From contig JAIUOC010000008.1 of assembly GCA_020161265.1 (NCBI GenBank), positions 248,001-312,000 of the forward strand: a stretch of DNA of 64,000 nucleotides, read 5' to 3'. The notes beneath the pieces are model-generated. The model did not search any database. It was not told where the DNA came from and saw only the letters and a list, made by a program, of their open reading frames with translations. The DNA comes from Chloroflexota bacterium (GTDB lineage Bacteria > Chloroflexota > Chloroflexia > Chloroflexales > Herpetosiphonaceae). The translations under genes were made by a program, and so were the position numbers. This document shows, piece by piece, positions 51,185 through 60,713 of the stretch. Position 1 is the stretch's first letter, and every line of letters starts with the position of its first letter.

Positions 51185-52879
51185 ATGGTTCGACGTATTC
51201 GTTGGCAAATTGGAGCCACGTTGGTTTGTGCTAGTCTGGTTTTGTTGTTGTTGGCGCATCTCGCGCTAGCAACAACAGCAGGCGGCGAAGCAGGCGTTGG
51301 CGGGGTCTATCGCGAGGCTTTGGTCGGCGAGGTCAATGATCTCAACCCATTGCGCGGTAGTGCCCAAACTCGCGCCGAGGCCGACTTAAGTGCACTGTTG
51401 TTTGAAGGCTTGACCCGCGTCGAGGCAACGGGCGTGGTCGTGCCCGATCTCGCCGAAAATTGGCAGGTCAGCAGCAATAATTTGGTCTATACCATGACTT
51501 TGCGCACCGATGTGCGCTGGCACGATGCCACACCTTTTTCTGCAAACGATGTGATCTGGACGATCGACTGGATCAAAAGCCCGCAATTTAATGGCGACCC
51601 CAGCCTTAAGTTGGCTTGGCAAAATATCGCTGTCACCGCGCTGAATCCGCAAACTGTGCGTTTCAATTTGCCAGTGGCTTTTGCGCCCTTCCTCAACCAA
51701 CTAACTGTGCCAATTCTGCCCGCGCATCTGTTGCGCAATGCCACGCCCGACCAATGGCAAGCTTGGAATCAGCAACCAGTTGGTACTGGCAGTTTTCGCT
51801 TTGGCAAACGCGATAGCAATTTAATCGAGCTATTGGCCAACACCGATTATCGCCCGAATATTCCCAATAGTCGCCCCAATTTGGAGCGGCTGGAGTTTCG
51901 GCTTTACTCAACTATGGAAGCTGCACACGAAGCGCTGCGCCGTGATTTGGTCGATGCTTTCGCCTATGATGTGACTGAGCAAGGTGAATTACCCTTGCCA
52001 ATCGGCTATCGCCAAGTGCGTGCGCCCTTGGCTGATTATGTGGTCTTGACGATTAATTTGCGTCGTCCGCCGCTTGATGATTTACGGGTGCGCCAAGCCA
52101 TCGATTATGCAGTTGACCCAACCACGCTGATTACTGAAGTCTTGCAAAATCGCGCGTTGCCTTTGAATTCGCCAATTTTGCCTTCGTCGTGGGCGGTTGC
52201 TGAGGGTCTGACAGGCTACATTGATGACGCTGAGCAGAGTCGCGCCAATGGGTTGCTTGATCAAGCTGGTTGGCAGCGTGATGCTGAAGGGTGGCGACGT
52301 AAGGCTGGCCAATTGTTACGCTTCGATTTGGTTAGTGCCAATAGCCCCGAACGCAGCGCCATCGCCGAACGTATTCAAGCCCAACTAGCTACGGTCGGCA
52401 TTTCAAGCAGTTTGCAATTGGTTCCGAGCAGCAATTTGCAAGATACACTGAGCCAACATACCTTCGATTTGGCAATTCATGGTTGGTCGAATTTAGGCAG
52501 CGACCCCGATGTTTACGAGTTATGGCATTCGTCGCAGGTCAACGCCGCCAACTTTGCTGGTCTCGAAGATCCAGCAATCGATGATTTGTTGGTGCGTGCT
52601 CGTCAAACCACCAGCCAAGAAACCCGCCGCGAATTGTATGCTGAGTTTCAGGCCAAATGGTTGGCCCTCGCGCCCTCGGTGATGCTCTATCAGCCGTTGT
52701 TGGAGCAGCAGGTTGGCCCATCGATCGAAGTGCTCGGTCTGGCTCCAATCAACCAACAAGCCGAAGTACTCTATCGGCATAGCGATCGCTTCCGACGGAT
52801 CGCCAATTGGTACCAAGTATCTACCCGTCAAGTCTTGCCCAACTTCCGAAATGAACCACAAAACGAACGCCCACGCTAA
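51185..52879 (+). CDS. Peptide/nickel-type ABC transporter substrate-binding protein
   Basis: This 564-residue extracytoplasmic binding protein of the SBP_bac_5 family has an N-terminal signal sequence (hydrophobic run ATLVCASLVLLLLAHLALA) without an obvious lipobox cysteine. Family motifs include YREALVGEVNDLNPL, LSALLFEGLTRVEATG, DLAENWQVS and PVGTGSFRFG. Members bind oligopeptides, dipeptides or nickel. No permease or ATPase genes are adjacent; it follows secG by four bases. Its partners must be elsewhere. A terminator overlaps the stop. Confidence 0.88.
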   Translation: MVRRIRWQIGATLVCASLVLLLLAHLALATTAGGEAGVGGVYREALVGEVNDLNPLRGSAQTRAEADLSALLFEGLTRVEATGVVVPDLAENWQVSSNNLVYTMTLRTDVRWHDATPFSANDVIWTIDWIKSPQFNGDPSLKLAWQNIAVTALNPQTVRFNLPVAFAPFLNQLTVPILPAHLLRNATPDQWQAWNQQPVGTGSFRFGKRDSNLIELLANTDYRPNIPNSRPNLERLEFRLYSTMEAAHEALRRDLVDAFAYDVTEQGELPLPIGYRQVRAPLADYVVLTINLRRPPLDDLRVRQAIDYAVDPTTLITEVLQNRALPLNSPILPSSWAVAEGLTGYIDDAEQSRANGLLDQAGWQRDAEGWRRKAGQLLRFDLVSANSPERSAIAERIQAQLATVGISSSLQLVPSSNLQDTLSQHTFDLAIHGWSNLGSDPDVYELWHSSQVNAANFAGLEDPAIDDLLVRARQTTSQETRRELYAEFQAKWLALAPSVMLYQPLLEQQVGPSIEVLGLAPINQQAEVLYRHSDRFRRIANWYQVSTRQVLPNFRNEPQNERPR

Positions 52880-52902
52880 CCAGCGGGGCGTTGCGGCTTT
52901 TT
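52866..52902 (+). terminator. Terminator overlapping the binding-protein stop codon
   Basis: AACGCCC pairs with GGGCGTT with an inner CGCT/AGCG stem (one bulge), followed by GCGGCTTTTT. It spans the stop codon at 52877-52879. Confidence 0.75.
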
Positions 52903-52931
52903 AGGGTTGTTGATGAGAAAGGATCAGCCAA

Positions 52932-54752
52932 ATGACTACCCAAACTCTCCCACACTGGGATCTTTCAGTTGTCTACCCCAGCCTCGACTCGCCTGAATTT
53001 GCCGAAGGCTTTCAACGGATCAAGCAACAAGTGAGCGATCTCAAAAGCCTGTTTGATCAAGCTGCTATCCAACGTAGTGAAAACCAAGTGCTTGATTCGG
53101 CCACGATCGCGACCTTTGAAAGCGTAACTACTGCCTTCAATAAAACCCAAGATGCGATGATGACCAATTTTAGCTATGTGATGGGCTTTGTCGCCACCGA
53201 CACCCGTGATACGCTAGCCCAAGCTCGGTTTAGCGAAATGCAGCAATTAGGCATGCAATTGCAACAATTGGGTTTGCGCTGGGTCGCTTGGATTGGTGGC
53301 TTGGATATTGATCAATTGATTGCTCAATCAAGTTTGGCCGCTGAGCATGCTTTTATTTTGCATAAAACCAAACAAGAAGCATTGCACCTGATGTCGCCTG
53401 CTGAAGAAGTCTTGGCAGTCGAACTCAATTTGAGCGGTGGTAGCGCTTGGAGCAAATTGCATACGGTGGTTAGCTCGCAGCTTAACGTGCCTGTCACCCA
53501 GGCTGGCGAAACCAAGCATATGCCAATGAGCATGGTGCGCAACTTGGCGTTTGATCCAAATCGTGAAGTTCGGCGCAGCGCTTACGAGGCCGAATTGGCT
53601 GGCTGGAAAGTGGTCGAAACGCCCATGGCAGCGGCAATCAACAGCATCAAAGGCCAAGTTAACACGTTGGCTGGCCATCGTGGTTGGGCTACAGCGTTGG
53701 ATGAGGCACTGGCGGATAACAATATTGATCGCCAAACCCTCGATGCAATGTTAACCGCCGCCCGCGAAACCTTTCCAGATTTCCGACGCTACTTGCGGGC
53801 CAAAGCGCGGTTGGTGGGCAGCGAACGGTTGGCATGGTTCGATCTCTTTGCACCGATTGGCAACGATGTCAGCACTTGGGAATACGCTGAATCGGAAGCC
53901 TTTATTTTGGAGCATTTCGGCAGCTATTCACAACGCTTGCGTGATTATGCCGCCCGCGCCTTCGACGAAAACTGGATCGATGCTGAGCCACGGGCTGGCA
54001 AACGTGATGGAGCATTCTGTATGCGTTTGGTTGGCGATCAATCACGCATCCTGAGCAACTATAAGCCCTCGTTTGCTGGAATGCGCACCCTTGCACATGA
54101 GTTGGGTCACGGCTATCATAACCTTAACTTAGCCGAAACCACCCCATTGCAGCGCCAAATTCCGATGACCTTGGCTGAAACTGCCAGCATTTTCTGTGAA
54201 ACGATTGTGCGCAACGCCGCCTTGGCTAAGGCTGATGCTGCCACCCAATTAGCGATCATCGAATCGTCATTGCAAAATAGCTGTCAGTTGGTCGTCGATA
54301 TCAGCAGCCGCTTTATTTTCGAGCAAAGCCTGTTCGAAGCCCGTCAAGCGCGAGAGCTAAGCGTGCAGGAAATTAACGACCTGATGCTCAAGGCCCAAGC
54401 TGAAACCTATGGCGATGGCCTTGACGAACAGTATTATCATCCGTATATGTGGGCGGTCAAAGGTCATTACTACAGCCCTGAACGCTCATTTTACAATTAT
54501 CCGTATATGTTTGGCTTGCTGTTTGGTTTGGGTTTATATGCCCAGTATGTGGCAACACCCGACGAGTTTCGGGCCAAATACGATGACTTATTGGCGGCTT
54601 CGGGCAAGCATGACGCAGCAACCTTGGCCGAACGCTTTGGGATTGATATTCGGACCCCCGATTTTTGGCGGGCAAGTTTGGCCACCATCAAGGCCGATAT
54701 TGACCGTTTCGTTGAGCTAAGCGAGCAGTTGTTGGATACCACTGCCCACTAA
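52932..54752 (+). CDS. pepF: Oligoendopeptidase F family M3 metallopeptidase
   Basis: This 606-residue cytoplasmic zinc peptidase cleaves short peptides. It has the HExxH zinc motif HELGH near residues 388-392, followed by GYHN and an ETASIFCET helix that supplies the third zinc ligand. Upstream, KTKQEALHLMSPAEEVLAVE fits the pepF family N-terminal domain. The ATG at 52932 has AAAGGA 10 bases upstream. It is separated from the binding-protein gene by that gene's terminator, and lies 39 bases before the next gene. Confidence 0.93.
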   Translation: MTTQTLPHWDLSVVYPSLDSPEFAEGFQRIKQQVSDLKSLFDQAAIQRSENQVLDSATIATFESVTTAFNKTQDAMMTNFSYVMGFVATDTRDTLAQARFSEMQQLGMQLQQLGLRWVAWIGGLDIDQLIAQSSLAAEHAFILHKTKQEALHLMSPAEEVLAVELNLSGGSAWSKLHTVVSSQLNVPVTQAGETKHMPMSMVRNLAFDPNREVRRSAYEAELAGWKVVETPMAAAINSIKGQVNTLAGHRGWATALDEALADNNIDRQTLDAMLTAARETFPDFRRYLRAKARLVGSERLAWFDLFAPIGNDVSTWEYAESEAFILEHFGSYSQRLRDYAARAFDENWIDAEPRAGKRDGAFCMRLVGDQSRILSNYKPSFAGMRTLAHELGHGYHNLNLAETTPLQRQIPMTLAETASIFCETIVRNAALAKADAATQLAIIESSLQNSCQLVVDISSRFIFEQSLFEARQARELSVQEINDLMLKAQAETYGDGLDEQYYHPYMWAVKGHYYSPERSFYNYPYMFGLLFGLGLYAQYVATPDEFRAKYDDLLAASGKHDAATLAERFGIDIRTPDFWRASLATIKADIDRFVELSEQLLDTTAH

Positions 54753-54791
54753 ACGAAGCCAGCGTCCGCCAATGCACAAGGAGTTTTAGCT

Positions 54792-55868
54792 ATGCGACGC
54801 AGGTTTGTGCTATTGGTACTTTTACTGGTGCTGGTTGGATGTGGTGGTGCAGATGCGCCCAAGGCCAAAATTATTGCGCTGTTGTTGCCAGAGCAAACCA
54901 CCAAACGCTATGAAACTGTGGATCGGCCATGGTTCGAGCGCGAGATGAATTTGCTCTGCAACGATTGTCAGGTGTTGTACTACAACGCCCAAAATAATCC
55001 AACCTTGCAACAACAGCAAGCCGAAGAGGCGATCAAGGCTGGGGCACGAGTTTTGGTGCTTGATCCAGTTGATTCGGTCGATGCTCGCACGATTGCCGAT
55101 CATGCTGCTGAGCAATCGATTCCGGTTGTGGCCTATGATCGACTGATTCTTAATTCGCCTGGCGTTACTGCCTATATCTCGTTTGATAACCAAAAAATCG
55201 GCGAATTACAAGCCGAAAGCTTGATTGCCGGCCTTGCAGCGCGAGGCTTGAGTAATCCCAAAATTCTGCTGCTTCACGGCTCGCTCAGTGATAACAATGC
55301 CAGCGAGTACAAGCGTGGAGCCAAAAAGGTTTTTGATCCATTAGTGGCTGCTGGCAAATTGACGATTATTGGCGAGTTTGATACGCCCGATTGGAAGCCC
55401 GCCGAAGCCCAGCAATATGTTGAACGCATGTTGGCAGCTGGCGATCAGATCGACGGAATTTATGCGGCCAATGATGGGACTGCTGGCGGCGCACTAGTTG
55501 CTGTCCAAGCAGCCAAGCTTGAGCCATTGCCCTTGATTACTGGCCAAGATGCTGAACTCACCGCCGTGCAGCGGATCATCACTGGCGAGCAACATATGAC
55601 GGTGTATAAGGCGATTCGGCCTCAAGCCGAGGCTGCTGCCAAAATCGCTCATGCCTTGATGGTTGGTCAGCCAATTCCAACCAACTTGGTCAATAATCGC
55701 ACGGTGGCGAACGGAATTATGAATGTTCCGGCGATTTTGCTCAATCCAGTGGTGGTTACCAAAGCCACGGTCAAAGATACAATCGTGAGCGACAATTTTT
55801 GGTCGCCGCAACAGCTTTGTCCGGTCAAATTAGTACCCGCTTGTGAAGCAGTAGGCATCAAGCCCTAA
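54792..55868 (+). CDS. Xylose-type ABC substrate-binding lipoprotein
   Basis: This 358-residue protein is a type-I periplasmic-binding-fold protein with a lipoprotein signal (LVLVGC lipobox with C17). The mature protein has VLVLDPVDSVDARTIADHAAE and VVAYDRLIL, then YAANDGTAGGA and ITGQDAEL, all typical of the XylF/RbsB sugar-binding family. D-xylose is the closest guess. No sugar permease or ATPase is adjacent, so it is an orphan binding protein or works with distant partners. A strong terminator follows 23 bases after the stop. Confidence 0.85.
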   Translation: MRRRFVLLVLLLVLVGCGGADAPKAKIIALLLPEQTTKRYETVDRPWFEREMNLLCNDCQVLYYNAQNNPTLQQQQAEEAIKAGARVLVLDPVDSVDARTIADHAAEQSIPVVAYDRLILNSPGVTAYISFDNQKIGELQAESLIAGLAARGLSNPKILLLHGSLSDNNASEYKRGAKKVFDPLVAAGKLTIIGEFDTPDWKPAEAQQYVERMLAAGDQIDGIYAANDGTAGGALVAVQAAKLEPLPLITGQDAELTAVQRIITGEQHMTVYKAIRPQAEAAAKIAHALMVGQPIPTNLVNNRTVANGIMNVPAILLNPVVVTKATVKDTIVSDNFWSPQQLCPVKLVPACEAVGIKP

Positions 55869-55891
55869 ACGACAATCAGCATCACACTACA

Positions 55892-55924
55892 ACACCCGAT
55901 CTGCCTGTGCGGTCGGGTGTTTTT
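55892..55924 (+). terminator. Terminator after sugar-binding lipoprotein gene
   Basis: ACACCCGA pairs with TCGGGTGT across a 13-base loop and is followed by TTTT. It ends just before the RNase gene. Confidence 0.85.
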
Positions 55925-55938
55925 GCGAGGAAATAGCA

Positions 55939-56550
55939 ATGTCAACCCGTTTACGTCGCGGTTTGGAGTTTGGCCTTGGCCTGATTATCTTAATCGGCTT
56001 GATTTGGTTCAACAATCTGCCCAGCAGCGATCAATCAACGCCCAGCCCAACCCTGACTGCAACCATCGAAATCAGTTCGCGGGGCTTGCCATCGAGCACG
56101 CCACAACAAGCGACCACGCGACCACGCCAAACGGCTGTGGCAACCGCCAAACCAACCACACGGCCACGCCAGACGGCCATACCGACCGCCAAATCAACCA
56201 CGCGACCACGGCCAAGCCCGACCGTTGCGCCAACCGCCCGCGCTACGCGCACGCCTGAGCGCGATTCGGCTGGTTTGCGCTATGTGGCGTTTGGCGATTT
56301 GCCAATTCAAGCTCAAGAAACAATCGAATTAATCGAGCAGGGCGGGCCGTTTCCCTATAGCAAAGATGGGGCAGTTTTCAACAATCGTGAGCAAATTTTG
56401 CCGAGCAAACCACGCGGCTACTATCGCGAATATACGGTCGAAACGCCTGGCTCAGCCGATCGTGGGGCACGCCGCATTGTGGCTGGCGATAATGGCGAGT
56501 TGTATTACACCGATGATCATTATGCAAGTTTTCGGAGAGTACGCCAATGA
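55939..56550 (+). CDS. Membrane-anchored guanyl-specific RNase (N1/T1/Sa-type)
   Basis: This 203-residue protein has an N-terminal membrane anchor (about 11-26), a Thr/Pro/Arg-rich linker (about 34-110) and a C-terminal microbial ribonuclease domain (about 110-203). That domain has GGPFPY, DGAVFNNRE, GYYREYTV, RGARRIV and YYTDDHYASF. The catalytic Glu (EYTV), Arg (RRIV) and His (DHY) of the RNase Sa/T1 type are all in place, so it is likely active. The anchor would hold the domain outside the cell; RNase of this class is normally secreted. It overlaps a barstar gene by ATGA. Confidence 0.92.
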   Translation: MSTRLRRGLEFGLGLIILIGLIWFNNLPSSDQSTPSPTLTATIEISSRGLPSSTPQQATTRPRQTAVATAKPTTRPRQTAIPTAKSTTRPRPSPTVAPTARATRTPERDSAGLRYVAFGDLPIQAQETIELIEQGGPFPYSKDGAVFNNREQILPSKPRGYYREYTVETPGSADRGARRIVAGDNGELYYTDDHYASFRRVRQ

Positions 56551-57011
56551 AATTGAATAATCTAGCTCGTGATCCCGCTCAATCGGGTTTGTATCGGGTG
56601 CAAGCCTCGCATATTGCCCGTTTGTTGATGGGAGTGCAACACCATCAACTCCAAATTATTGAGCTTGATGGCCGCGAAATTAGCAGCAAGGCTGATTTGC
56701 TGCATGCTTGTGGTCAGGCCTTGCAGTTCCCCAGCTATGTTAGCCACAATTGGGATGCGCTCGAAGAAGCGTTAAACGATTTAAGTTGGTTGGAAACAAC
56801 AGGTCTGATTATTATTTTCTATGAGGCCGATCAATTGTGCCGCCATGATCACGGCGCTTGGCAAATTTTCTGTGAAATCGCCCAAAGTTGTGTTGAGCAA
56901 TGGCGTAGTCAAGGCCAAGTGTGGAGCATTTGGTTTAGCGGCTTGGAATATAGCCAGCCAGAATTGCTCGATTTGGCCGAGGTTTTGGATGAACCTAATC
57001 TTCAAGCATAG
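56547..57011 (+). CDS. Barstar-family RNase inhibitor
   Basis: Barstar binds and blocks guanyl RNases in the cytoplasm. The 154-residue protein contains IIELDGREISSKADLL, then PSYVSHNWDALEEALNDLSWL, where NWDAL matches the family's inhibitory acidic helix, and a later helix-strand with IIIFYEAD. It carries about 30 extra residues before the barstar core. The start overlaps the RNase stop by ATGA, so the inhibitor is translated with it. This layout is expected for a cell protecting itself against its own RNase before export. Confidence 0.92.
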   Translation: MKLNNLARDPAQSGLYRVQASHIARLLMGVQHHQLQIIELDGREISSKADLLHACGQALQFPSYVSHNWDALEEALNDLSWLETTGLIIIFYEADQLCRHDHGAWQIFCEIAQSCVEQWRSQGQVWSIWFSGLEYSQPELLDLAEVLDEPNLQA

Positions 57012-57037
57012 CGCGTTGGATAGTTGCCCAACGCGCT
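57010..57037. terminator. Hairpin between convergent barstar and repeat-protein genes
   Basis: AGCGCGTTGG and CCAACGCGCT form a perfect 10-base-pair stem with an 8-base loop. It lacks a strong T-run. Confidence 0.55.
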
Positions 57038-57051
57038 CAATATCACAAAAC

Positions 57052-58068
57052 TTATTTGATGACAAAGCTGGTTGTAGCAGTTTGGCCTGTGCTGAAGCTG
57101 GCCCGCACATCATTGCGTCGCCCGCTTGATTGACTGCCAACTTTGAACTGAATCGTGGCAATGCCGCTACTATCGGTCAAGCCAATCAGCGATTGGGTTC
57201 CGCTGGCCAAATCGATTTCAACGGTGGCAGTTGCTCCGCTCTTAGGCTTGGCACTAATCGTCAGGCGCACGCAGACCGTTTGGGTTGCATTGCTAGCAAT
57301 TTCGGGATAAACCACCCAAGCCTGTGCGCCTTCAGTGACCGTTGGCGCGTTCATAGTGCAGTTGGCGGTCGTTGGCGGTGAAGTGGTTGGCGGTGTGGTT
57401 GGTGGGGTTGTTCCGCGCACCTCTTTGCCGAGCAAGCCCAACAACACCTTAAAATTATTGGGATTATTGGGATGCCACTCGAAGCGAGCACGCTCAAACC
57501 ATTGGGTTTCGACTAAATCGCCACTGCTGTTACGCTCCATTTTTGGCTCAGTCAAGGGCAACCCAAACAACTGTAACGAACGAGCGTAGGCATCTAATCC
57601 ATCGATTTTCAAGCCATTTGCTTGCCAATAGCTTTTGAAGCCAATGCCATTGCCTTGATCACAAACATTGTGCCCAGTTTCTTTGAACCACAAACAGCCA
57701 GCCTTTGGCCCAGATTCTGCTGAATCAGGTTGGCGGCCCAGTTGAGCCAAGCGATCTTTACCTAATAAGCCCAGCAAAACCTCGTAGGGTGTACCCGTAT
57801 TTTCTGGATGCAACTCAAAGCGATTGCGTTCCATCCATTGGGTGCGATAAACTTTACCAGTTTCACGATTTTGTTCGCGGTTGACCGTGGTGATTGGGAA
57901 GCCAAAAACGGGCAGGCCGCCGTTGGCTTCCCAATAATCGCTAAATGGGTCGCTCAAACAATGCGGGCTTTGATCTTCGGGGAAGCAGACTTCATGAGCT
58001 GAGGCTGCTTTGGGCCAAAGGGTTAACCCCAGCAATAACCCTAAAATCAGCATGACACGTTTTGGCAT
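57052..58068 (-). CDS. Secreted LGFP-like repeat protein
   Basis: This 338-residue protein has a signal peptide (about 1-24, core LILGLLLGLTLWPKAASA), then two repeats of a pattern with YWEANGGLPVFGFPIT, a QWMERNRFELHP segment and LLGLLGKD. The second copy carries YWQANGLKIDG, QWFERARFEWHP and LLGLLGKE. This YW-G-FG-P pattern is common in Chloroflexota and actinobacterial surface proteins (LGFP-like) that may bind the cell wall. A Thr/Pro linker and a C-terminal Ig-like domain follow. The start at 58068 has GGAAGGTG about 7 bases upstream. Confidence 0.78.
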   Translation of the reverse strand: MPKRVMLILGLLLGLTLWPKAASAHEVCFPEDQSPHCLSDPFSDYWEANGGLPVFGFPITTVNREQNRETGKVYRTQWMERNRFELHPENTGTPYEVLLGLLGKDRLAQLGRQPDSAESGPKAGCLWFKETGHNVCDQGNGIGFKSYWQANGLKIDGLDAYARSLQLFGLPLTEPKMERNSSGDLVETQWFERARFEWHPNNPNNFKVLLGLLGKEVRGTTPPTTPPTTSPPTTANCTMNAPTVTEGAQAWVVYPEIASNATQTVCVRLTISAKPKSGATATVEIDLASGTQSLIGLTDSSGIATIQFKVGSQSSGRRNDVRASFSTGQTATTSFVIK

Positions 58069-58232
58069 ATCAATCACCTTCCTATCGTACAATTGCATGG
58101 TAAGCATTTGAAAATGATATAGATTAAGCAAGTTTAGCTGGCCACCGTAACAGCAGCCAGCCTTACTGGAAACCAAGCGCAGGGCAAATCAAAGAGCGCA
58201 GTGGCTCAACGATCGCAGGCAACCGTTACATA

Positions 58233-58952
58233 CTAGAAGACTTGAGTGAATGGTGGGACTTTGAGGGCCATGTCTTTGCCAAGCAACATGCGCACAGCAT
58301 CAGCACCTGGGTAATCGACTGGACCGATGAAGCCTGCGCCGCCTTGCAAGAAAGGCCCAAGCGTTGGCACTGCATCGGAAACGTTGTAGTAGATTGGGGC
58401 GGGCAAGGTATTTGGATTTGGCAAATAGCCACCAAGCTCACGGGTGATCGCCAAGTGTTCGGCTTCGGTTGCGGCATGCTGGGCGGTCGTTGCGGCGATA
58501 CGTGGTTCGCCAAGCTCAGCAAAACGCCGAGTTGCGGCCAGATATGCTCCAGTAAAGGCCGTTTCTGCTGCCATAAAGGTGTTGGTGTTGACCCCAAAAT
58601 CGCTCAAGAACTTGGCGGGAACATAGAACTTATCGGTCAGTGCTTTACCGCCAAAGCTTTCGACAACCTCAAGGTGATGCAATTCTGAGCTAAGCGCATA
58701 CTTCAAATACAATAATTCTGCTTCGGATAGCCCGAATGGATTGCCCTTGATCGTGTTGTAATACGAGGTGATTGCCAGACGTTCAGCAGTAGCGGCTAAC
58801 GACACAATCGTCAGTGGCGTATCTTTGGCATCATGGGCTTGAGCGTTGTAATCGGCTGCTGAAACATCATGCAGACCGAACATTGATGCAAAACTTGCGA
58901 CCGCAATTCCACCGCCGACACCTTTCAAGAATCCGCGTCGTGACACATTCAT
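58233..58952 (-). CDS. Tat-exported ferritin-like domain protein
   Basis: This 239-residue protein begins with the twin-arginine signal SRRGFLKG near residues 4-11 followed by a hydrophobic stretch, so it is probably exported folded by the Tat system. The mature part is a ferritin-like four-helix domain (DUF4439/Ferritin_2 type): AATAERLAITSYYN, ELHHLEVVESFGG and TEAEHLAITRELGG supply the E-x-x-H pairs of a two-metal centre. It may bind or oxidise iron outside the cell. The actual role is not known. A G-rich ribosome site lies just upstream. Confidence 0.83.
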   Translation of the reverse strand: MNVSRRGFLKGVGGGIAVASFASMFGLHDVSAADYNAQAHDAKDTPLTIVSLAATAERLAITSYYNTIKGNPFGLSEAELLYLKYALSSELHHLEVVESFGGKALTDKFYVPAKFLSDFGVNTNTFMAAETAFTGAYLAATRRFAELGEPRIAATTAQHAATEAEHLAITRELGGYLPNPNTLPAPIYYNVSDAVPTLGPFLQGGAGFIGPVDYPGADAVRMLLGKDMALKVPPFTQVF

Positions 58953-59101
58953 ACGTTGCCCCCCCTAACAAGAAATATATTCAAACATCAATGATGTGTA
59001 TGATGTTCTTGTGTAGATATTCGCAACATATCCCATTATGGATGTATCAATCATCTCACCCTTTGGGGTGATATTTTGCTCTATGCTCAAATCAAGCCCC
59101 A

Positions 59102-59110
59102 TGCTATACT
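59102..59110 (+). promoter_or_regulatory. Extended -10 of the CYTH-CHAD gene
   Basis: TGCTATACT, identical to the motif upstream of the DUF402 gene and the esterase gene, lies 33 bases before the start codon. Confidence 0.5.
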
Positions 59111-59143
59111 GACCGCTGGATGATGTTGTCACGGAGATGATCC

Positions 59144-60709
59144 ATGGAACAAGAAGCCAAATACCGCGCAACGCAACCGATTCGCCCCAAACAACTTGAA
59201 GCCATTAATATCGCGCCGTTTAACCTTGGCGAGCGGGTAACCGTCGAAATTCGCGATAGCATTTTGGATACCGCCAGCCGCCAACTCGATCAGCAGCGCT
59301 ATACCCTACGCATCCGTCGGATTGATCAACAATTATGGCTAACCTTGAAACTGCCGGGTAAAGTTAAAGGTGCTGTCCATCAACGCCAAGAATTTGAGCA
59401 CGAAATTACGCCGAATGTGCGCGATCATCCTGAATTGTGGCCCAGCGAGATTCGCGAGCCGCTGCAGGCAGTAATCGGTGACGAGCCATTATTGCCAATG
59501 CTGACCGTGCGCAATCGACGACGGCTCTGGCGGATCGAGCGCGATGGCCAAGAGATTGCCGAATTGGCGCTTGATCGTGGCTCGTTGGTCAGTGGTGAGC
59601 GTTCGTTGCCATTCCATGAGATCGAAATTGAACTCAAAGGCGTGGGCACTGCTGCCGATCTAGCGGTGTTGGCTTCGATTTACACCACGCAACTGCCGCT
59701 GGAGCCAGAAACTCGCTCCAAGAGCCAGCGCGGAATGCTGCTCTTGAACCATGCCGAGCATCTCGAACAACTCAAACAAGCCGTTGATCGCACCCCGATG
59801 GAGTCAACCAACAATTTGGCCGAGGCAGGTCGCTCAATTTTGGCCAAACATGTGCTGAAATTACATAAAGCTTGGCCGATCGCGGTAGTTGGTGATGATT
59901 CCGAGGGTGTGCATCAGATGCGCGTGGCAACTCGGCGCTTGCGCACAATTTTGGCAATTTTGGGCGAAACCCTCTACGAACCAGAAATTGTGGCCAAATT
60001 GCGGCGGGGTTTGCGCCAATGGGCTAGCGTTTTGGGCGCGGTGCGCGATGCCGATGTGTTTTTGGGTAAACTCGACGATCATCGCGCCGACTTGCCTGAG
60101 GAAGAACAAGCAGGCTATACACCCTTGATCGAGTCGATCAGCCAGCAGCGTGATGCAGCACGGGTTGAATTATTGAGCTTTTTGGAAAGCCGCAAAGCCA
60201 GCAAATTTGCCCAGCGTTTGACCGATTTTGTGCTGACTGCGGGCGCTGGAGTGCGCGAAGCCGATACCAGCGAGGGCCGAGTCGAGCGTAGTTTGGTGCG
60301 CCATTGGGTTGGCAGCACGGTTTGGAGCCACTACGAGCGTATTCGCGCCTACGATGTGATCTTAAATGATGCACCAGTGGAGAGTTTGCACCGCCTGCGA
60401 ATTGAAATTAAGCATCTGCGCTATACGCTTGAGCTATTTAGTGCAGCTTTGGCCGAAGAACATGAGTCGCTGCTTGAGCAATTAGTCACCGCTCAAGATT
60501 ATCTGGGCGATTTGCAGGATGCCGAGGTAGCGTTGGCGGTAGTTGAACAAAGTTTAGCCGAAAACCCTGAAAACAGTGCACTCTTGGCCTATCAAGCTGC
60601 CAAGCAGCAAGAGCATGATCAGCTTCAGTTGAATGCGCCTAAAGTGCTGCGCTCGTTGTTTGATCTGCCCTTTCGGCGACGTTTGGCCTCGATTCTTTCA
60701 AAATTGTAG
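59144..60709 (+). CDS. CYTH-CHAD domain protein
   Basis: This 521-residue protein has an N-terminal CYTH domain (about 1-210) with EQEAKYRA (the ExExK motif), RYTLRIRR and HQRQEFEHEI. A C-terminal CHAD domain (about 225-515) follows, with VHQMRVATRRLRTIL and LRIEIKHLRYTLELF. CYTH domains hydrolyse triphosphates or bind polyphosphate; CHAD domains bind polyphosphate. This combination is often encoded near polyphosphate genes, but none is present here. It has its own promoter and ends before a hairpin shared with the next, convergent gene. Confidence 0.92.
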   Translation: MEQEAKYRATQPIRPKQLEAINIAPFNLGERVTVEIRDSILDTASRQLDQQRYTLRIRRIDQQLWLTLKLPGKVKGAVHQRQEFEHEITPNVRDHPELWPSEIREPLQAVIGDEPLLPMLTVRNRRRLWRIERDGQEIAELALDRGSLVSGERSLPFHEIEIELKGVGTAADLAVLASIYTTQLPLEPETRSKSQRGMLLLNHAEHLEQLKQAVDRTPMESTNNLAEAGRSILAKHVLKLHKAWPIAVVGDDSEGVHQMRVATRRLRTILAILGETLYEPEIVAKLRRGLRQWASVLGAVRDADVFLGKLDDHRADLPEEEQAGYTPLIESISQQRDAARVELLSFLESRKASKFAQRLTDFVLTAGAGVREADTSEGRVERSLVRHWVGSTVWSHYERIRAYDVILNDAPVESLHRLRIEIKHLRYTLELFSAALAEEHESLLEQLVTAQDYLGDLQDAEVALAVVEQSLAENPENSALLAYQAAKQQEHDQLQLNAPKVLRSLFDLPFRRRLASILSKL

Positions 60710-60713
60710 TCTT

